Source: Prevotella sp.
Lineage (GTDB): Bacteria; Bacteroidota; Bacteroidia; Bacteroidales; Bacteroidaceae
Direction of reading: 5' to 3'
Assembly (NCBI GenBank): GCA_017417465.1
Contig: JAFPZD010000263.1
Location: 1-64,000, forward strand
Length of the DNA: 64,000 nucleotides
Made by a program: the position numbers and the translations under genes. Shown here in pieces: positions 50,318 through 58,984 of this stretch. Position 1 is the first letter of the stretch, and each line of letters begins with the position of its first letter. Below the pieces are notes generated by a model. The model had not been told where the DNA came from. It saw only the letters and a list, made by a program, of their open reading frames with translations, and ran no database searches.

Positions 50318-51670
50318 CTATAAACTATTCACTAAAAACCTGAGGCGAAGAGTTTGGCGCGTGTGAGAATCGATGCAGAAATGCGCATCAGGACGATGGC
50401 CGACGAGCCATAACAGGCGTTCGTTGGCATCAGTGACTACCAGTTGCCGGCGTCGTTCAGGTGCTGACAGATGGCGGTCAGTCAGGAAGTCGCTGACGAG
50501 CTTAGTGCCCCGCATGCCAAAGGGCTGAAAACGGTCACCCTGACGCACAGGACGTAATGTCAGCGGAAAAGCCACTTTCGAGGCATCAAGACAACACGTG
50601 TCTGGCTGGCGCTCAATCACAGCATCATCGATCTGCTCGATGCGTAGCCGATAGTGCGTATCGTAAACGTAAAGCCCAACGGCAGGAAGACGTAGGGTAG
50701 GGCGCTCCGTGAGCAACGGGGTGACGCATAGCTGCCCCTGGTGACTGAAAAGCAGGTGAGTAGGCGATGTCCACTCGCGCCCACTTTCCATTCGCGTCAG
50801 GCGCTGACTGACGGCCTCGATGGTAGGTGCATTGAAACCCAGCGGATGGAGCCATTCGAAGAGCAGGCTTTCGGGCGACGGCTCCTGCAGCAGTGCTGCC
50901 ATATCGACGGTAGTGATACTTAAGCCGTCTGATAACATCACATTATGTAGCAGGCTGTTAAGAGCACGCTGCACAGCATCATCATAGATCTTTGTCGCCT
51001 CACCGACACGACGAGCCGTCGTGAGCAAACTTTCGCGTACCGCAGGGTTGACGGTGCGTAAGGCAGGCAGAATGTTCAGTCGCAGATAGTTGCGGGCAAC
51101 ATCGTCTATGAGGTTAGTGGAGTCGGTGACGTACGACTGTCCTTGTTGTGTGAGCCACGCCACAATGTCGTCACGACTGACGCAGAGCAAGGGGCGCACA
51201 ATGTGCCCACGACGTGGCTGGATGCCCTGTAGGCCATGAATGCCCGTGCCGCGCAGCAGGTTCAGCAGAAGCGTCTCGGCAGAGTCGTCCTGATGGTGAG
51301 CCACACAGATGTCGTCGGCGCCAGTGTCACGCCGAAGCTGTTCAAAATAGGCATAGCGCAGTTGACGTGCCGCCATTTCAATGCTTACTTGATGTAGCTT
51401 AGCGTATGTGTCTGTATCGAAACATGTTAAGTGAAGCTTGACGGACAGATTTTCGCAAAGGTCTTTCACAAACTGCTCGTCGCGATGGCTCTCGTCACCA
51501 CGTAGCATGAAGTTGCAATGGACGGCCTCGACGTGATAGCCAAGCTGGCGCAGCACTAACAGCAGGCAGACGCTGTCAGCACCACCGCTGACAGCAATTA
51601 GATAGCGACCATCGCTACGCAGCAGCTTCTCGCGCTCAATGAATGTCCGTACGACCTCTGGTAGCATCAT
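50318..51670 (-). CDS. tilS: tRNA(Ile)-lysidine synthetase
   Basis: Modifies cytidine 34 of the AUA-reading tRNA-Ile to lysidine; essential for decoding. 450 residues: N-type ATP pyrophosphatase domain with P-loop SGGADS (28-33), the ICVAHHQDDSAETLLLNLLRGTG segment (about 135-157), then substrate-binding and C-terminal domains (LRPVRQGDRFQPFGMRGTKLVSDFLTD region). The last residues (FLVNSL) are encoded by a class C array and are probably not conserved. A -7 box TACCTTTG lies at 51796-51803, about 125 nt upstream, so the 5' untranslated region is made of repeat DNA. Confidence 0.95.
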   Translation of the reverse strand: MMLPEVVRTFIEREKLLRSDGRYLIAVSGGADSVCLLLVLRQLGYHVEAVHCNFMLRGDESHRDEQFVKDLCENLSVKLHLTCFDTDTYAKLHQVSIEMAARQLRYAYFEQLRRDTGADDICVAHHQDDSAETLLLNLLRGTGIHGLQGIQPRRGHIVRPLLCVSRDDIVAWLTQQGQSYVTDSTNLIDDVARNYLRLNILPALRTVNPAVRESLLTTARRVGEATKIYDDAVQRALNSLLHNVMLSDGLSITTVDMAALLQEPSPESLLFEWLHPLGFNAPTIEAVSQRLTRMESGREWTSPTHLLFSHQGQLCVTPLLTERPTLRLPAVGLYVYDTHYRLRIEQIDDAVIERQPDTCCLDASKVAFPLTLRPVRQGDRFQPFGMRGTKLVSDFLTDRHLSAPERRRQLVVTDANERLLWLVGHRPDAHFCIDSHTRQTLRLRFLVNSL

Positions 51671-51865
51671 TTGTATAATTGAGAATTGAGAAATGAGAAT
51701 TTATCGAATTGAGAATTGAGAAATGAGAATTGAGAATTTTGAATTGAGAATTTTGAATTGAGAATTATAGTAACACTGCAATGACTCACTGATAGCAAAG
51801 GTAATCATAATTTTCAATTTCCAATTCTCAATTCCTAATTCTAAATTCTCATTTCTCAATTCCCT
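51671..51865. repeat. GAGAATTGAGAATT arrays, inverted pair, with tilS promoter
   Basis: AATTGAGAATTGAGAAATGA units fill 51676-51765. The complementary type (TCAATTTCCAATTCTCAATTC) fills 51814-51862. Between them is the minus-strand -7 box TACCTTTG (51796-51803) for tilS. The two blocks can pair as a long A/U-rich hairpin. Confidence 0.75.
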
Positions 51866-53059
51866 TCACTCCACATAGAGCACAAGGCCCTTGAGGTATT
51901 CACCTTCGGGGTGGTAGATGTTGATGGGGTGATCGGCAGGTTGGTGCAGCTGATGGAGTATGCGCACCTTGCGTCGTGCCTGTGCGGCAGCCGTGAAGAC
52001 AGCATTACGGAAATGGTCTTTCGTGACCACCTGCGAACAGGAGAAAGTAAACAAAATGCCTCCTTTAGCAATCTTCTCGAACGCTTTGTTATTCAAGCGC
52101 GTATAACCTTTCAGTGCATTGTGTAGAGCCGCCCTGTGCTTGGCGAAAGCCGGTGGGTCGAGAATGATGAGATCGTAAGCCTCCGAGCCCTCACCAGACG
52201 CTTTCTCCAAGAACCGGAAAGCATCCTCGCAGAATGCCTCATGGCGGTTGTCGTCGGGGAAATTGAGCGCCACGTTTTGGCGTGTCAGCTCAATTGCCTT
52301 TGCTGAGCTGTCGACGGAGTGGACGAGCTGTGCGCCCCCACGCACGGCATAGACAGAGAATCCGCCCGTGTAGCAGAACATGTTCAGCACGCGCCGGTCA
52401 TGAGCGTAGTGCTCGACGAGCAAGCGATTGTCACGCTGGTCGACAAAGAATCCCGTCTTCTGGCCTTTCAGCCAGTCGATATAGAACTGCAAACCGTTCT
52501 CCATAGCCGTGTTTTCGATGCTGTTTCCAACGATGAAACCGTCGGAATTTGCCATAAATGGCAGTGTCGTCTCGCTCTTATAATAGATGCTGCTGAGGTT
52601 GTCGCCCATCACGTCCATGAGCGCTTTGGCGATGGCGTGGCGCGCGTTGTGCATGCCGATGCTGTGAGCTTGCATAACAGCCGTCTGGCCGTAGATGTCG
52701 ATGATAAGCCCTGGCAGGTGGTCGCCTTCGCCATGCACCAGTCGGTAGGCAGTGGTGCGTGCGGTGGGCGAGGGGAGTGCGAGGCCCAGTGCTTGTCGCA
52801 TCTGGAGTGCTGAGGCAAGGCGAGCTGCCCAGAAGTTATCGTCGATGGGGACATCGTCGAAACTGAGCACACGGACGGCAATAGAGCCTTGCTGGTAGTG
52901 CCCATTTGCGATGAAATCGGCATTTTCTGATACTACGCGGACGATTTCGCCCTCCTCAATGCCGTTGTCGGCATGTTTCACGGCTCCTGAAAATATCCAG
53001 GGATGGAAGCGCAACAGGCTCTCTTCCTTGCCGCGCTTCAGCTGAATGGTCTTATACAT
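51866..53059 (-). CDS. rlmI: 23S rRNA methyltransferase, RlmI-like
   Basis: 397 residues: an N-terminal PUA RNA-binding domain (about 2-80, RFHPWIFSGAVKHADNGIEEGE), a middle domain (LPGLIIDIYG) and a Rossmann methyltransferase with MFCYTGGFSVYAVRGGA (about 225-241) and the catalytic-region motif LIILDPPAFAK (about 292-302). This layout is that of RlmI (cytosine-5 methylation of 23S rRNA) and its YccW relatives. The start overlaps the upstream exonuclease gene by eight bases, so the two are cotranscribed. Confidence 0.88.
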   Translation of the reverse strand: MYKTIQLKRGKEESLLRFHPWIFSGAVKHADNGIEEGEIVRVVSENADFIANGHYQQGSIAVRVLSFDDVPIDDNFWAARLASALQMRQALGLALPSPTARTTAYRLVHGEGDHLPGLIIDIYGQTAVMQAHSIGMHNARHAIAKALMDVMGDNLSSIYYKSETTLPFMANSDGFIVGNSIENTAMENGLQFYIDWLKGQKTGFFVDQRDNRLLVEHYAHDRRVLNMFCYTGGFSVYAVRGGAQLVHSVDSSAKAIELTRQNVALNFPDDNRHEAFCEDAFRFLEKASGEGSEAYDLIILDPPAFAKHRAALHNALKGYTRLNNKAFEKIAKGGILFTFSCSQVVTKDHFRNAVFTAAAQARRKVRILHQLHQPADHPINIYHPEGEYLKGLVLYVE

Positions 53060-53684
53060 TGCTGTCTTCGGGTTGAATGACGAGTTGATAATCTTTGGTT
53101 GTAAGGAGCCGCGTCAGCTCCTTGTAGAGTTGCAGGCATGCCCAGGCGTCGGTGGCCGCATAGAGCTTCTGCTTGTCGTTGAGCACGTCGGCTTCCCAGT
53201 TGCTCAGTTGCTGGCGCTTGCTGATTTTGCGTTCAAAGAGGTTGGCATAGAGCTTCTGAAGGCTTTGATCTTCGATTCCGAGCTCCCTGACGTACGTCTG
53301 GATGTCGATAAATGTGCCTGCATTGAACTTGTCAAGCCGGTGCAGGGCAATCAAGTCGTCGTGCCACGACAATCCGATTTTCTTGACGGTGGTGTCTTCC
53401 AAGAGCCGTTTCAGGGCAGGCGTCATGCCCGTGTGGTTCAGTCGGAAGAGGAAGCAGGTGTCCTCAGTGGCAACTTGGAGCAGCGCCACCGTGTTCTGCT
53501 GTCCACGCTTGAACGACGGTTTCGTCTCAGTGTCTAACCCCAGCATGGGTTGCGCCAGGAGGTAGCGCACTGCTTTTTCGGTTTCACCCGATGTCAGTAT
53601 GACGATGATTCGCCCCTCGAATTGTGCCACTTCGAGGTCACTGATCAGGTGTTTGTCGTACTTATTATAGATGATTTTGGTCAT
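53052..53684 (-). CDS. 3'-5' exonuclease, RNase D-like (DEDDy)
   Basis: 210 residues containing one DEDD exonuclease domain: Asp51/Glu53 in LGLDTETKP, Asp109/Asp110 in LSWHDDLIAL and the YxxxD motif Tyr175/Asp179 in YAATDAWACLQLY. It lacks the HRDC domains of full RNase D, so it is the short Bacteroidota form, with probable action on structured RNA ends. First gene of a two-gene unit with rlmI, both acting on RNA. Promoter box at 53705-53712. Confidence 0.88.
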   Translation of the reverse strand: MTKIIYNKYDKHLISDLEVAQFEGRIIVILTSGETEKAVRYLLAQPMLGLDTETKPSFKRGQQNTVALLQVATEDTCFLFRLNHTGMTPALKRLLEDTTVKKIGLSWHDDLIALHRLDKFNAGTFIDIQTYVRELGIEDQSLQKLYANLFERKISKRQQLSNWEADVLNDKQKLYAATDAWACLQLYKELTRLLTTKDYQLVIQPEDSNV

Positions 53685-53704
53685 GATATTTCGTTTTCGA
53701 GGTG

Positions 53705-53712
53705 CAAAAATA
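53705..53712 (-). promoter_or_regulatory. -7 promoter box of the exonuclease-rlmI unit
   Basis: TATTTTTG on the minus strand, 20 nt before the ATG at 53684; no clear -33 box. Confidence 0.55.
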
Positions 53713-53755
53713 CAAAAAAAATGTGATTTTCTTGCTGTATCTGAAATATTTCAAG

Positions 53756-53763
53756 TAATTTTG
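53756..53763 (+). promoter_or_regulatory. -7 promoter box of ftsK
   Basis: TAATTTTG 29 nt before the ATG at 53793. CTTG at 53731-53734 is a one-mismatch -33 candidate at 21 nt. Confidence 0.55.
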
Positions 53764-53792
53764 CAGACAATTTAACGAATCGACCGCATAAA

Positions 53793-56234
53793 ATGGCTAA
53801 GAAAAAGAAGAAAACGGCCCCCAAGGAGCACCGTCCGTCGCTGATGGAATCGCTTGGCATCGACCATATCATTGACATTTTCCAGAACGAGCGTCTGTTT
53901 TTTTTCATCGGCGTGCTGATGTTTGCCGTGTCAGTGTGCATGGCGCTCTCGTTCTTCTCGTTTTTCACGACTGGTGCTGCTGACCAGAGCATCATCGAGA
54001 ACCTGCGTAGTGGCGACATGCTGAACGAGCAGCATCAGTTCCGCAACATTTGTGGCTCAATAGGCGCCCGTACCTCCTATTTCTTTATGAAGGAGGGCTT
54101 CGGTGTGGCAGCGTTCGCCATTCCCGCGTTCCTGTTCCTCTGGTCGCTGAAGCTGATGAAGGCCTACCAGGCGAAGCTTATGAAGTGGTTCATGTGCCTC
54201 ATGCTGGTGATGATATGGTCGTCGATAGCCCTGGCACGCTACCTGTCGTTTGCCGATGTACACTTCTGTCTTGGTGGTGACTGTGGTGCCCGTGTAGGGC
54301 ATTGGGTTGAGGGCTTCGTGGGCGCACCCGGCTTGCTGGCTTTGCTGGCCGTGCTGGCTATTGCCTTCCTGATGTACCTCAGCTCTGAGACGGTTATCTT
54401 CATCCGTAAGCTGCTGAATCCCGTGAAGTTCTTCACTGACCGCGTGAAGTTCACCGTCACCAACGATGCGCCGCAAACCGACGACCTGCCCAACGAAACG
54501 GAGGAAGAGGCGCACAACGTGTTCGACAACCCAGAGCCGGAAACCGTCGAGTGGAAAGGTGAGAAGCTCGACGAGCCCCATGTGCCCACACCAACGGAAG
54601 CCGTCGCCCCGGCAGCCAAAAAGACGCCTGCCGACCCGGCATTGGACATTGTGGCGGCTGGCGAGGAGGAGAAGGCCGACGGCAAGGTTGCTGTTGCTGC
54701 TGAGCAGCTGGAGCCCTACGACCCCAAGCGAGACTTGGAGTTCTACAAGTATCCGACGCTCGACTTGCTGAAATCTTACGAGGACGATGGCAAGCCTTAT
54801 ATCGACATGAGCGAGCAGACGGCCAACAAGAACCGCATTGTCGACGTGCTACGTAACTTCGGCATCGAGATTTCGAGCATCAAGGCCACCGTTGGCCCTA
54901 CCATCACCCTCTACGAGATCACGCCTGCACAGGGTGTGCGCATCTCGAAAATCCGTAACCTCGAAGACGACATTGCCCTGAGCCTCAAGGCCCTCGGCAT
55001 TCGTATCATTGCGCCCATCCCTGGCAAGGGGACCATCGGCATCGAGGTGCCTAACGAGAAGAAGAACATTGTGTCGATGCGCAGTGTGCTCGACTCGAAG
55101 AAGTTCCAGGAGACGACGATGGATCTGCCCTGTGCCATGGGTAAGACCATCACCAACGAAGTGTTCATGTTCGACCTTGCCAAGGCGCCCCACCTGCTTG
55201 TTGCCGGTGCTACGGGTCAAGGTAAGTCGGTCGGCTTGAACGCTATCCTCACGTCGCTGCTTTACAAGAAGCACCCGGCCGAGCTGAAGATTGTGCTCGT
55301 CGACCCGAAGATGGTGGAGTTCAGCATCTACGGCAGCATCGCCAACCACTTCTTGGCCAAGGTGCCCGACGACAATGCCTCGCCCATCATCACCGATACC
55401 AGCAAGGTCATCCGCACGCTGCAAAGCCTCTGCGTCGAGATGGATTCCCGCTACGAGTTGCTCATGGAGGCAGGCGAACGTAACATCAAGGATTACAACC
55501 GCAAATTCATTGCCCGCAAGCTGAATCCTGAGAAGGGCCACAAGTACATGCCTTACATCGTGGTGGTCATCGACGAGTATGGTGACCTCATCATGACTGC
55601 CGGCAAGGAGATTGAGCTGCCCATTGCGCGCATTGCCCAGAAGGCGCGTGCCGTAGGCATCCACATGATTATTGCCACACAGCGACCGACGACCAACATC
55701 ATCACGGGTACCATCAAGGCCAACTTCCCTGCCCGCATCGCCTTCAAGGTGAGCCAGGGCATCGACTCGAAGACCATTCTCGACCGCATGGGCGCCCAGC
55801 AGCTCATTGGCCGTGGCGACATGCTCTATTTGTCTGGCAACGATCCTGTGCGCGTGCAATGTGCGTTTGTCGACACGCCCGAGGTCGACGACATCAACCA
55901 GTTCATTGCCGCACAGCAGGGCTACCTTGAGCCTTTCGAGCTGCCTGAGCCGGTGATTGAGGGCGATGGCGGTGGTGAGGGCAGCAGTAACGATGCCGAC
56001 CTGAGTCACCTTGACCCGATGTTCGACGATGCCGCCCGCCTCATTGTCTCAACGCAGCAGGGCTCAACAAGTCTCATCCAGCGTAAGTTCTCTATTGGCT
56101 ACAACCGCGCCGGTCGTCTGATGGATCAGCTTGAAAAGGCAGGCATCGTAGGACAGGCACATGGCTCGAAGCCGCGTGAGGTGCTTATCCAAGACGAACT
56201 GAGCCTTGACCAGCTCATCGCATCGCTGCGATAG
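53793..56234 (+). CDS. ftsK: DNA translocase FtsK/SpoIIIE
   Basis: Septal DNA pump for chromosome segregation. 813 residues: a basic N-terminus, four transmembrane helices (about 36-205), an acidic/Pro-rich linker (about 225-310), then the motor with Walker A GATGQGKS (472-479), Walker B VVVIDEYGDLI, and the ATQRPTTNIITG segment. The C-terminal gamma domain (about 748-813, STQQGSTSLIQRKFSIGYNR) is a winged helix that reads chromosome polarity sequences. All parts are present and the length is normal. Monocistronic or followed by the LolA-like gene. Confidence 0.96.
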   Translation: MAKKKKKTAPKEHRPSLMESLGIDHIIDIFQNERLFFFIGVLMFAVSVCMALSFFSFFTTGAADQSIIENLRSGDMLNEQHQFRNICGSIGARTSYFFMKEGFGVAAFAIPAFLFLWSLKLMKAYQAKLMKWFMCLMLVMIWSSIALARYLSFADVHFCLGGDCGARVGHWVEGFVGAPGLLALLAVLAIAFLMYLSSETVIFIRKLLNPVKFFTDRVKFTVTNDAPQTDDLPNETEEEAHNVFDNPEPETVEWKGEKLDEPHVPTPTEAVAPAAKKTPADPALDIVAAGEEEKADGKVAVAAEQLEPYDPKRDLEFYKYPTLDLLKSYEDDGKPYIDMSEQTANKNRIVDVLRNFGIEISSIKATVGPTITLYEITPAQGVRISKIRNLEDDIALSLKALGIRIIAPIPGKGTIGIEVPNEKKNIVSMRSVLDSKKFQETTMDLPCAMGKTITNEVFMFDLAKAPHLLVAGATGQGKSVGLNAILTSLLYKKHPAELKIVLVDPKMVEFSIYGSIANHFLAKVPDDNASPIITDTSKVIRTLQSLCVEMDSRYELLMEAGERNIKDYNRKFIARKLNPEKGHKYMPYIVVVIDEYGDLIMTAGKEIELPIARIAQKARAVGIHMIIATQRPTTNIITGTIKANFPARIAFKVSQGIDSKTILDRMGAQQLIGRGDMLYLSGNDPVRVQCAFVDTPEVDDINQFIAAQQGYLEPFELPEPVIEGDGGGEGSSNDADLSHLDPMFDDAARLIVSTQQGSTSLIQRKFSIGYNRAGRLMDQLEKAGIVGQAHGSKPREVLIQDELSLDQLIASLR

Positions 56235-56383
56235 TGAAATCGTTAAACCGAGATAATATGATGGCGATATGACGTTGTGGCGTTAAACCGTAATAGTGCC
56301 TGATCGTCAAAAAAATTGTGAATTAGTGAAATAGTCAAATAGTCAAATCAAATTGTGAAATCGTTAAATCGTGAAATAGTCAA
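56235..56383. repeat. Class C array upstream of the LolA-like gene
   Basis: GTGAAATCGTTAAA, GTGAATTAGTGAAATAGTCA and GTCAAATAGTCAAATC units up to the ATG at 56384. No promoter box was seen. Confidence 0.75.
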
Positions 56384-56986
56384 ATGAAAAAGATTGCTTT
56401 TCTGTTGTCGCTGATTGTGTTCAGCACCTCATTTTGTGTAGCACAAACCGCCCGCCAGGTACTCGACAAGTGCGCTGCCACTGTCAGTGCGAAAGATGGC
56501 GTGCAAGCCAAGTTCACCATGCAGAGCGCACAGTACGGCTCGACGAGTGGCACCATAGCCGTAAAGGGTCGCATGTTTCAGGCTTCCACCCCCGTCTCGT
56601 CCATGTGGTTCGACGGCAAGACGCTGTGGACGTACATGTCGAAGAACGACGAGGTGAACGTCACGACGCCCTCTGAGTCGCAGCTACAAGCCCTTAACCC
56701 GTATAACTTCATCAACCTGTACAAACAGGGCTTCAAGTACACTATGACGAAGTCGGGCACGGCATTCAACGTCCATCTCACCGCTACTGACCAGAAGCGC
56801 AAGATCCGTGAGCTCTTCATCACCGTCGACCAAAAGACCTATCATCCCACTGAGGTGAAGATGCTGCAGAACCAGAAGTGGACGACGTTCACCATCAGTG
56901 ACCTGAAAGCGCAGCAGCTCAGCGATGCAATGTTCCGCTTCAACTCCAAGGATTTCCCTTCTGCCGAGGTTATCGACCTGCGGTAA
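56384..56986 (+). CDS. LolA-like outer-membrane lipoprotein carrier
   Basis: 200 residues with a signal peptide (about 1-20, ending VAQ). The mature part matches the LolA fold: ARQVLDKCAATVSAKDGVQAKF, GRMFQASTPVSSMWFDGKTLWTY (about 60-82) and the KTYHPTEVKML strand. In the periplasm such proteins ferry lipoproteins from LolCDE to the outer membrane. Bacteroidota have several paralogues, so this may be a relative with another lipid cargo. It is followed by a DUF5687 membrane protein. Confidence 0.85.
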   Translation: MKKIAFLLSLIVFSTSFCVAQTARQVLDKCAATVSAKDGVQAKFTMQSAQYGSTSGTIAVKGRMFQASTPVSSMWFDGKTLWTYMSKNDEVNVTTPSESQLQALNPYNFINLYKQGFKYTMTKSGTAFNVHLTATDQKRKIRELFITVDQKTYHPTEVKMLQNQKWTTFTISDLKAQQLSDAMFRFNSKDFPSAEVIDLR

Positions 56987-57019
56987 GTGTCTGATTGTTT
57001 GACTTTTGAATCCTGAGTC

Positions 57020-58519
57020 TTGAATAGAATAACCCTGTTTCGACTGCTGCGCCGTAACAATAAGTTGGGCGTACGACGCAACCCCGCCTTTGAGCAGAGC
57101 GTGGTTGCCAAAGTGCTGATGTACATCGGTGCTGGCATGATGTGCCTCTACCTGATCATGTTCGCCGTGATCTTCTCGGGGCTTGCCAACGACGAGGCAG
57201 AACCTGCCATGTGGCTGGTCATCATGCCCCTGCTGATGTGCATCGACTTCGGTTTGCGCTTCGTCGTTCAGCAGACGCCGCTGATGCTTGTCAAGCCTTA
57301 CATGCTGTTGCCCCTGCCCGTTCACAGTGTTATCGAGACGTTCCTGCTGACATCGCTGCTCAGTGGCTACAACTGGACGTGGCTCTGCTTCTTCGTGCCT
57401 TACTGCTTCATCGTGCTTTGCGGTTGTGCTACTTTCGGAGCCACGCTTGTGGTGCTGATCAGTGGCATATTCATCGTCATGGCCAACAGTCAGTGGTTCC
57501 TGCTTGTCCGCACGCTGACGCGCCGTTCGCTCTTTTGGTGGTTGCTGCCACTGGCCGTCTATGCTGTCTACTTCGTGCCGCTGTTTGCCATGAAGGACGC
57601 CAACAACACCCCCTTCGACAATGCGATGGACGCATTCGTCGCCTTTGGCTCCACGTGGTGGTTCGTGCTCGTCTGTGCTGCCGTATTGGTTGCACTGCTG
57701 ATGCTCAACCGCTGGATGCAGTTCCGTTATGTCTACGACGAGATCTCACGCGAGGAGCGCCGTGAGGGCGCCATGAAGCGCGTGGCACAGTTCACGTTCC
57801 TCGAGCGCTACGGACAAACGGGCGAGTACTTGAAGCTTGAACTGAAGTCTATTTTAAGAAATAAAGCGGTACGCGCGCGCGTGCTGATGAGCCTTGGCCT
57901 TATTGTCATGCTCACGCTGCTCATTGCCTATACCGACATGTACGACGGCAAGATGATGCTCAACTTCTGGTGCTACTACTGCTTCGCCATCTACGGCATG
58001 ACGGCGCTGGTGAAGGTCATGGGCCCCGAGGGCAACTACATCGACCTGCTGATGGTTCACGAAGAGAACATCCTGTCGCTGCTCAAGGCGAAGTACTACT
58101 TCCACGTCTGCATCCTCGTGGTGCCCCTGCTGCTCATGCTCCCCGCTGTCATCGCGGGCAAGTTCTCGATTCTCATGATGGCGGCTTACATGCTGCTCAG
58201 CAGTGGCGTGCTCTATTGCGTGCTTTTCCAGTTGGCCGTCTACAACAAGCAGACGATTCCGCTCAACGCCAAGATTACGGGCAAGAACAATGTTGAGAAC
58301 GGCTTCCAGCTACTCATTGAGATGCTGGCCATGTTTGCGCCTCTGGTGCTGGTGGCCGTCATGATCCTGCTCTTCGAAGAGTCGACTGCCTACATCGTCT
58401 TGGCCATCCTCGGCTTGCTGTTCACACTCGCTCACCCCCTATGGCTACGCAATGTCTACCGCCGCATGATGAAGCGCAAATACACTAATCTTGAAGGTTT
58501 TCATGCTACGCGTTCCTAA
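57020..58519 (+). CDS. DUF5687 multi-pass membrane protein
   Basis: 499 residues with about 12 hydrophobic helices, matching DUF5687, a Bacteroidota family resembling ABC-2-type permeases. The only start that keeps the basic N-terminal helix (FRLLRRNNKLGVRRNP) is TTG at 57020; internal ATGs would remove it. Family members often lie beside an ABC ATPase, but none is here, so the partner must be elsewhere. Substrate unknown. Confidence 0.75.
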   Translation: MNRITLFRLLRRNNKLGVRRNPAFEQSVVAKVLMYIGAGMMCLYLIMFAVIFSGLANDEAEPAMWLVIMPLLMCIDFGLRFVVQQTPLMLVKPYMLLPLPVHSVIETFLLTSLLSGYNWTWLCFFVPYCFIVLCGCATFGATLVVLISGIFIVMANSQWFLLVRTLTRRSLFWWLLPLAVYAVYFVPLFAMKDANNTPFDNAMDAFVAFGSTWWFVLVCAAVLVALLMLNRWMQFRYVYDEISREERREGAMKRVAQFTFLERYGQTGEYLKLELKSILRNKAVRARVLMSLGLIVMLTLLIAYTDMYDGKMMLNFWCYYCFAIYGMTALVKVMGPEGNYIDLLMVHEENILSLLKAKYYFHVCILVVPLLLMLPAVIAGKFSILMMAAYMLLSSGVLYCVLFQLAVYNKQTIPLNAKITGKNNVENGFQLLIEMLAMFAPLVLVAVMILLFEESTAYIVLAILGLLFTLAHPLWLRNVYRRMMKRKYTNLEGFHATRS

Positions 58520-58540
58520 TATAATGTCAACAAAAACGAT

Positions 58541-58975
58541 ATGAAACGATTCCTTATGTTTGCCACCGCATTGCTGATGTGCTGTGGCATGGCCTTTAGC
58601 GCACAGCAAGGCCCGTCAGTCACTGTCAATGGTGAAGTGTTGGAGAAGCAGGTCGTCAGCCTTACTTTCTCAGGTAATAACGTTGTGCTCCATTTCATCG
58701 ACGGTAGCGAGCTGTCTGCCGACATGCAGGAACTGGTGCTCCTGTTCGAGAAAGGCACGTCAACGGCCATCGAGGTGCTGAAGACGCCTGTCACCGACCG
58801 ATTCCTGCTGGAGGGTCTTCCAGTGGGAACGCCCGTTACGATCTACGACGCCCAGGGAAAGATTGTCATGACGACAAAGACGCCCGCGGCGTCTCTACTC
58901 AACGTTCAGTCGCTTCGCAGCGGCATCTATCTCTTAAAGGCCGATGGCCATTTTGTCAAGTTCATTAAGCGTTAA
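58541..58975 (+). CDS. Small secreted protein with a C-terminal sorting-domain-like module
   Basis: 144 residues, signal peptide about 1-20. The N-terminal half has a VEKQVVSLTFSGNNVVLHF-like beta segment. The second half (about 75-144) resembles the C-terminal sorting or adhesion module of exported Bacteroidota proteins: VTIYDAQGKIVMTT, then LRSGIYLLKADGHFVKFIKR. It has no other domain. It starts 21 bp after the DUF5687 gene and ends 9 bp before the pectate lyase, so it may be cotranscribed with the lyase. Confidence 0.6.
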   Translation: MKRFLMFATALLMCCGMAFSAQQGPSVTVNGEVLEKQVVSLTFSGNNVVLHFIDGSELSADMQELVLLFEKGTSTAIEVLKTPVTDRFLLEGLPVGTPVTIYDAQGKIVMTTKTPAASLLNVQSLRSGIYLLKADGHFVKFIKR

Positions 58976-58984
58976 GCCACAGTC

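Noticed and set aside
54849-56009. 386-codon antisense ORF within ftsK
   Set aside because: Lies opposite the highly conserved motor domain of ftsK; no promoter or start signal.
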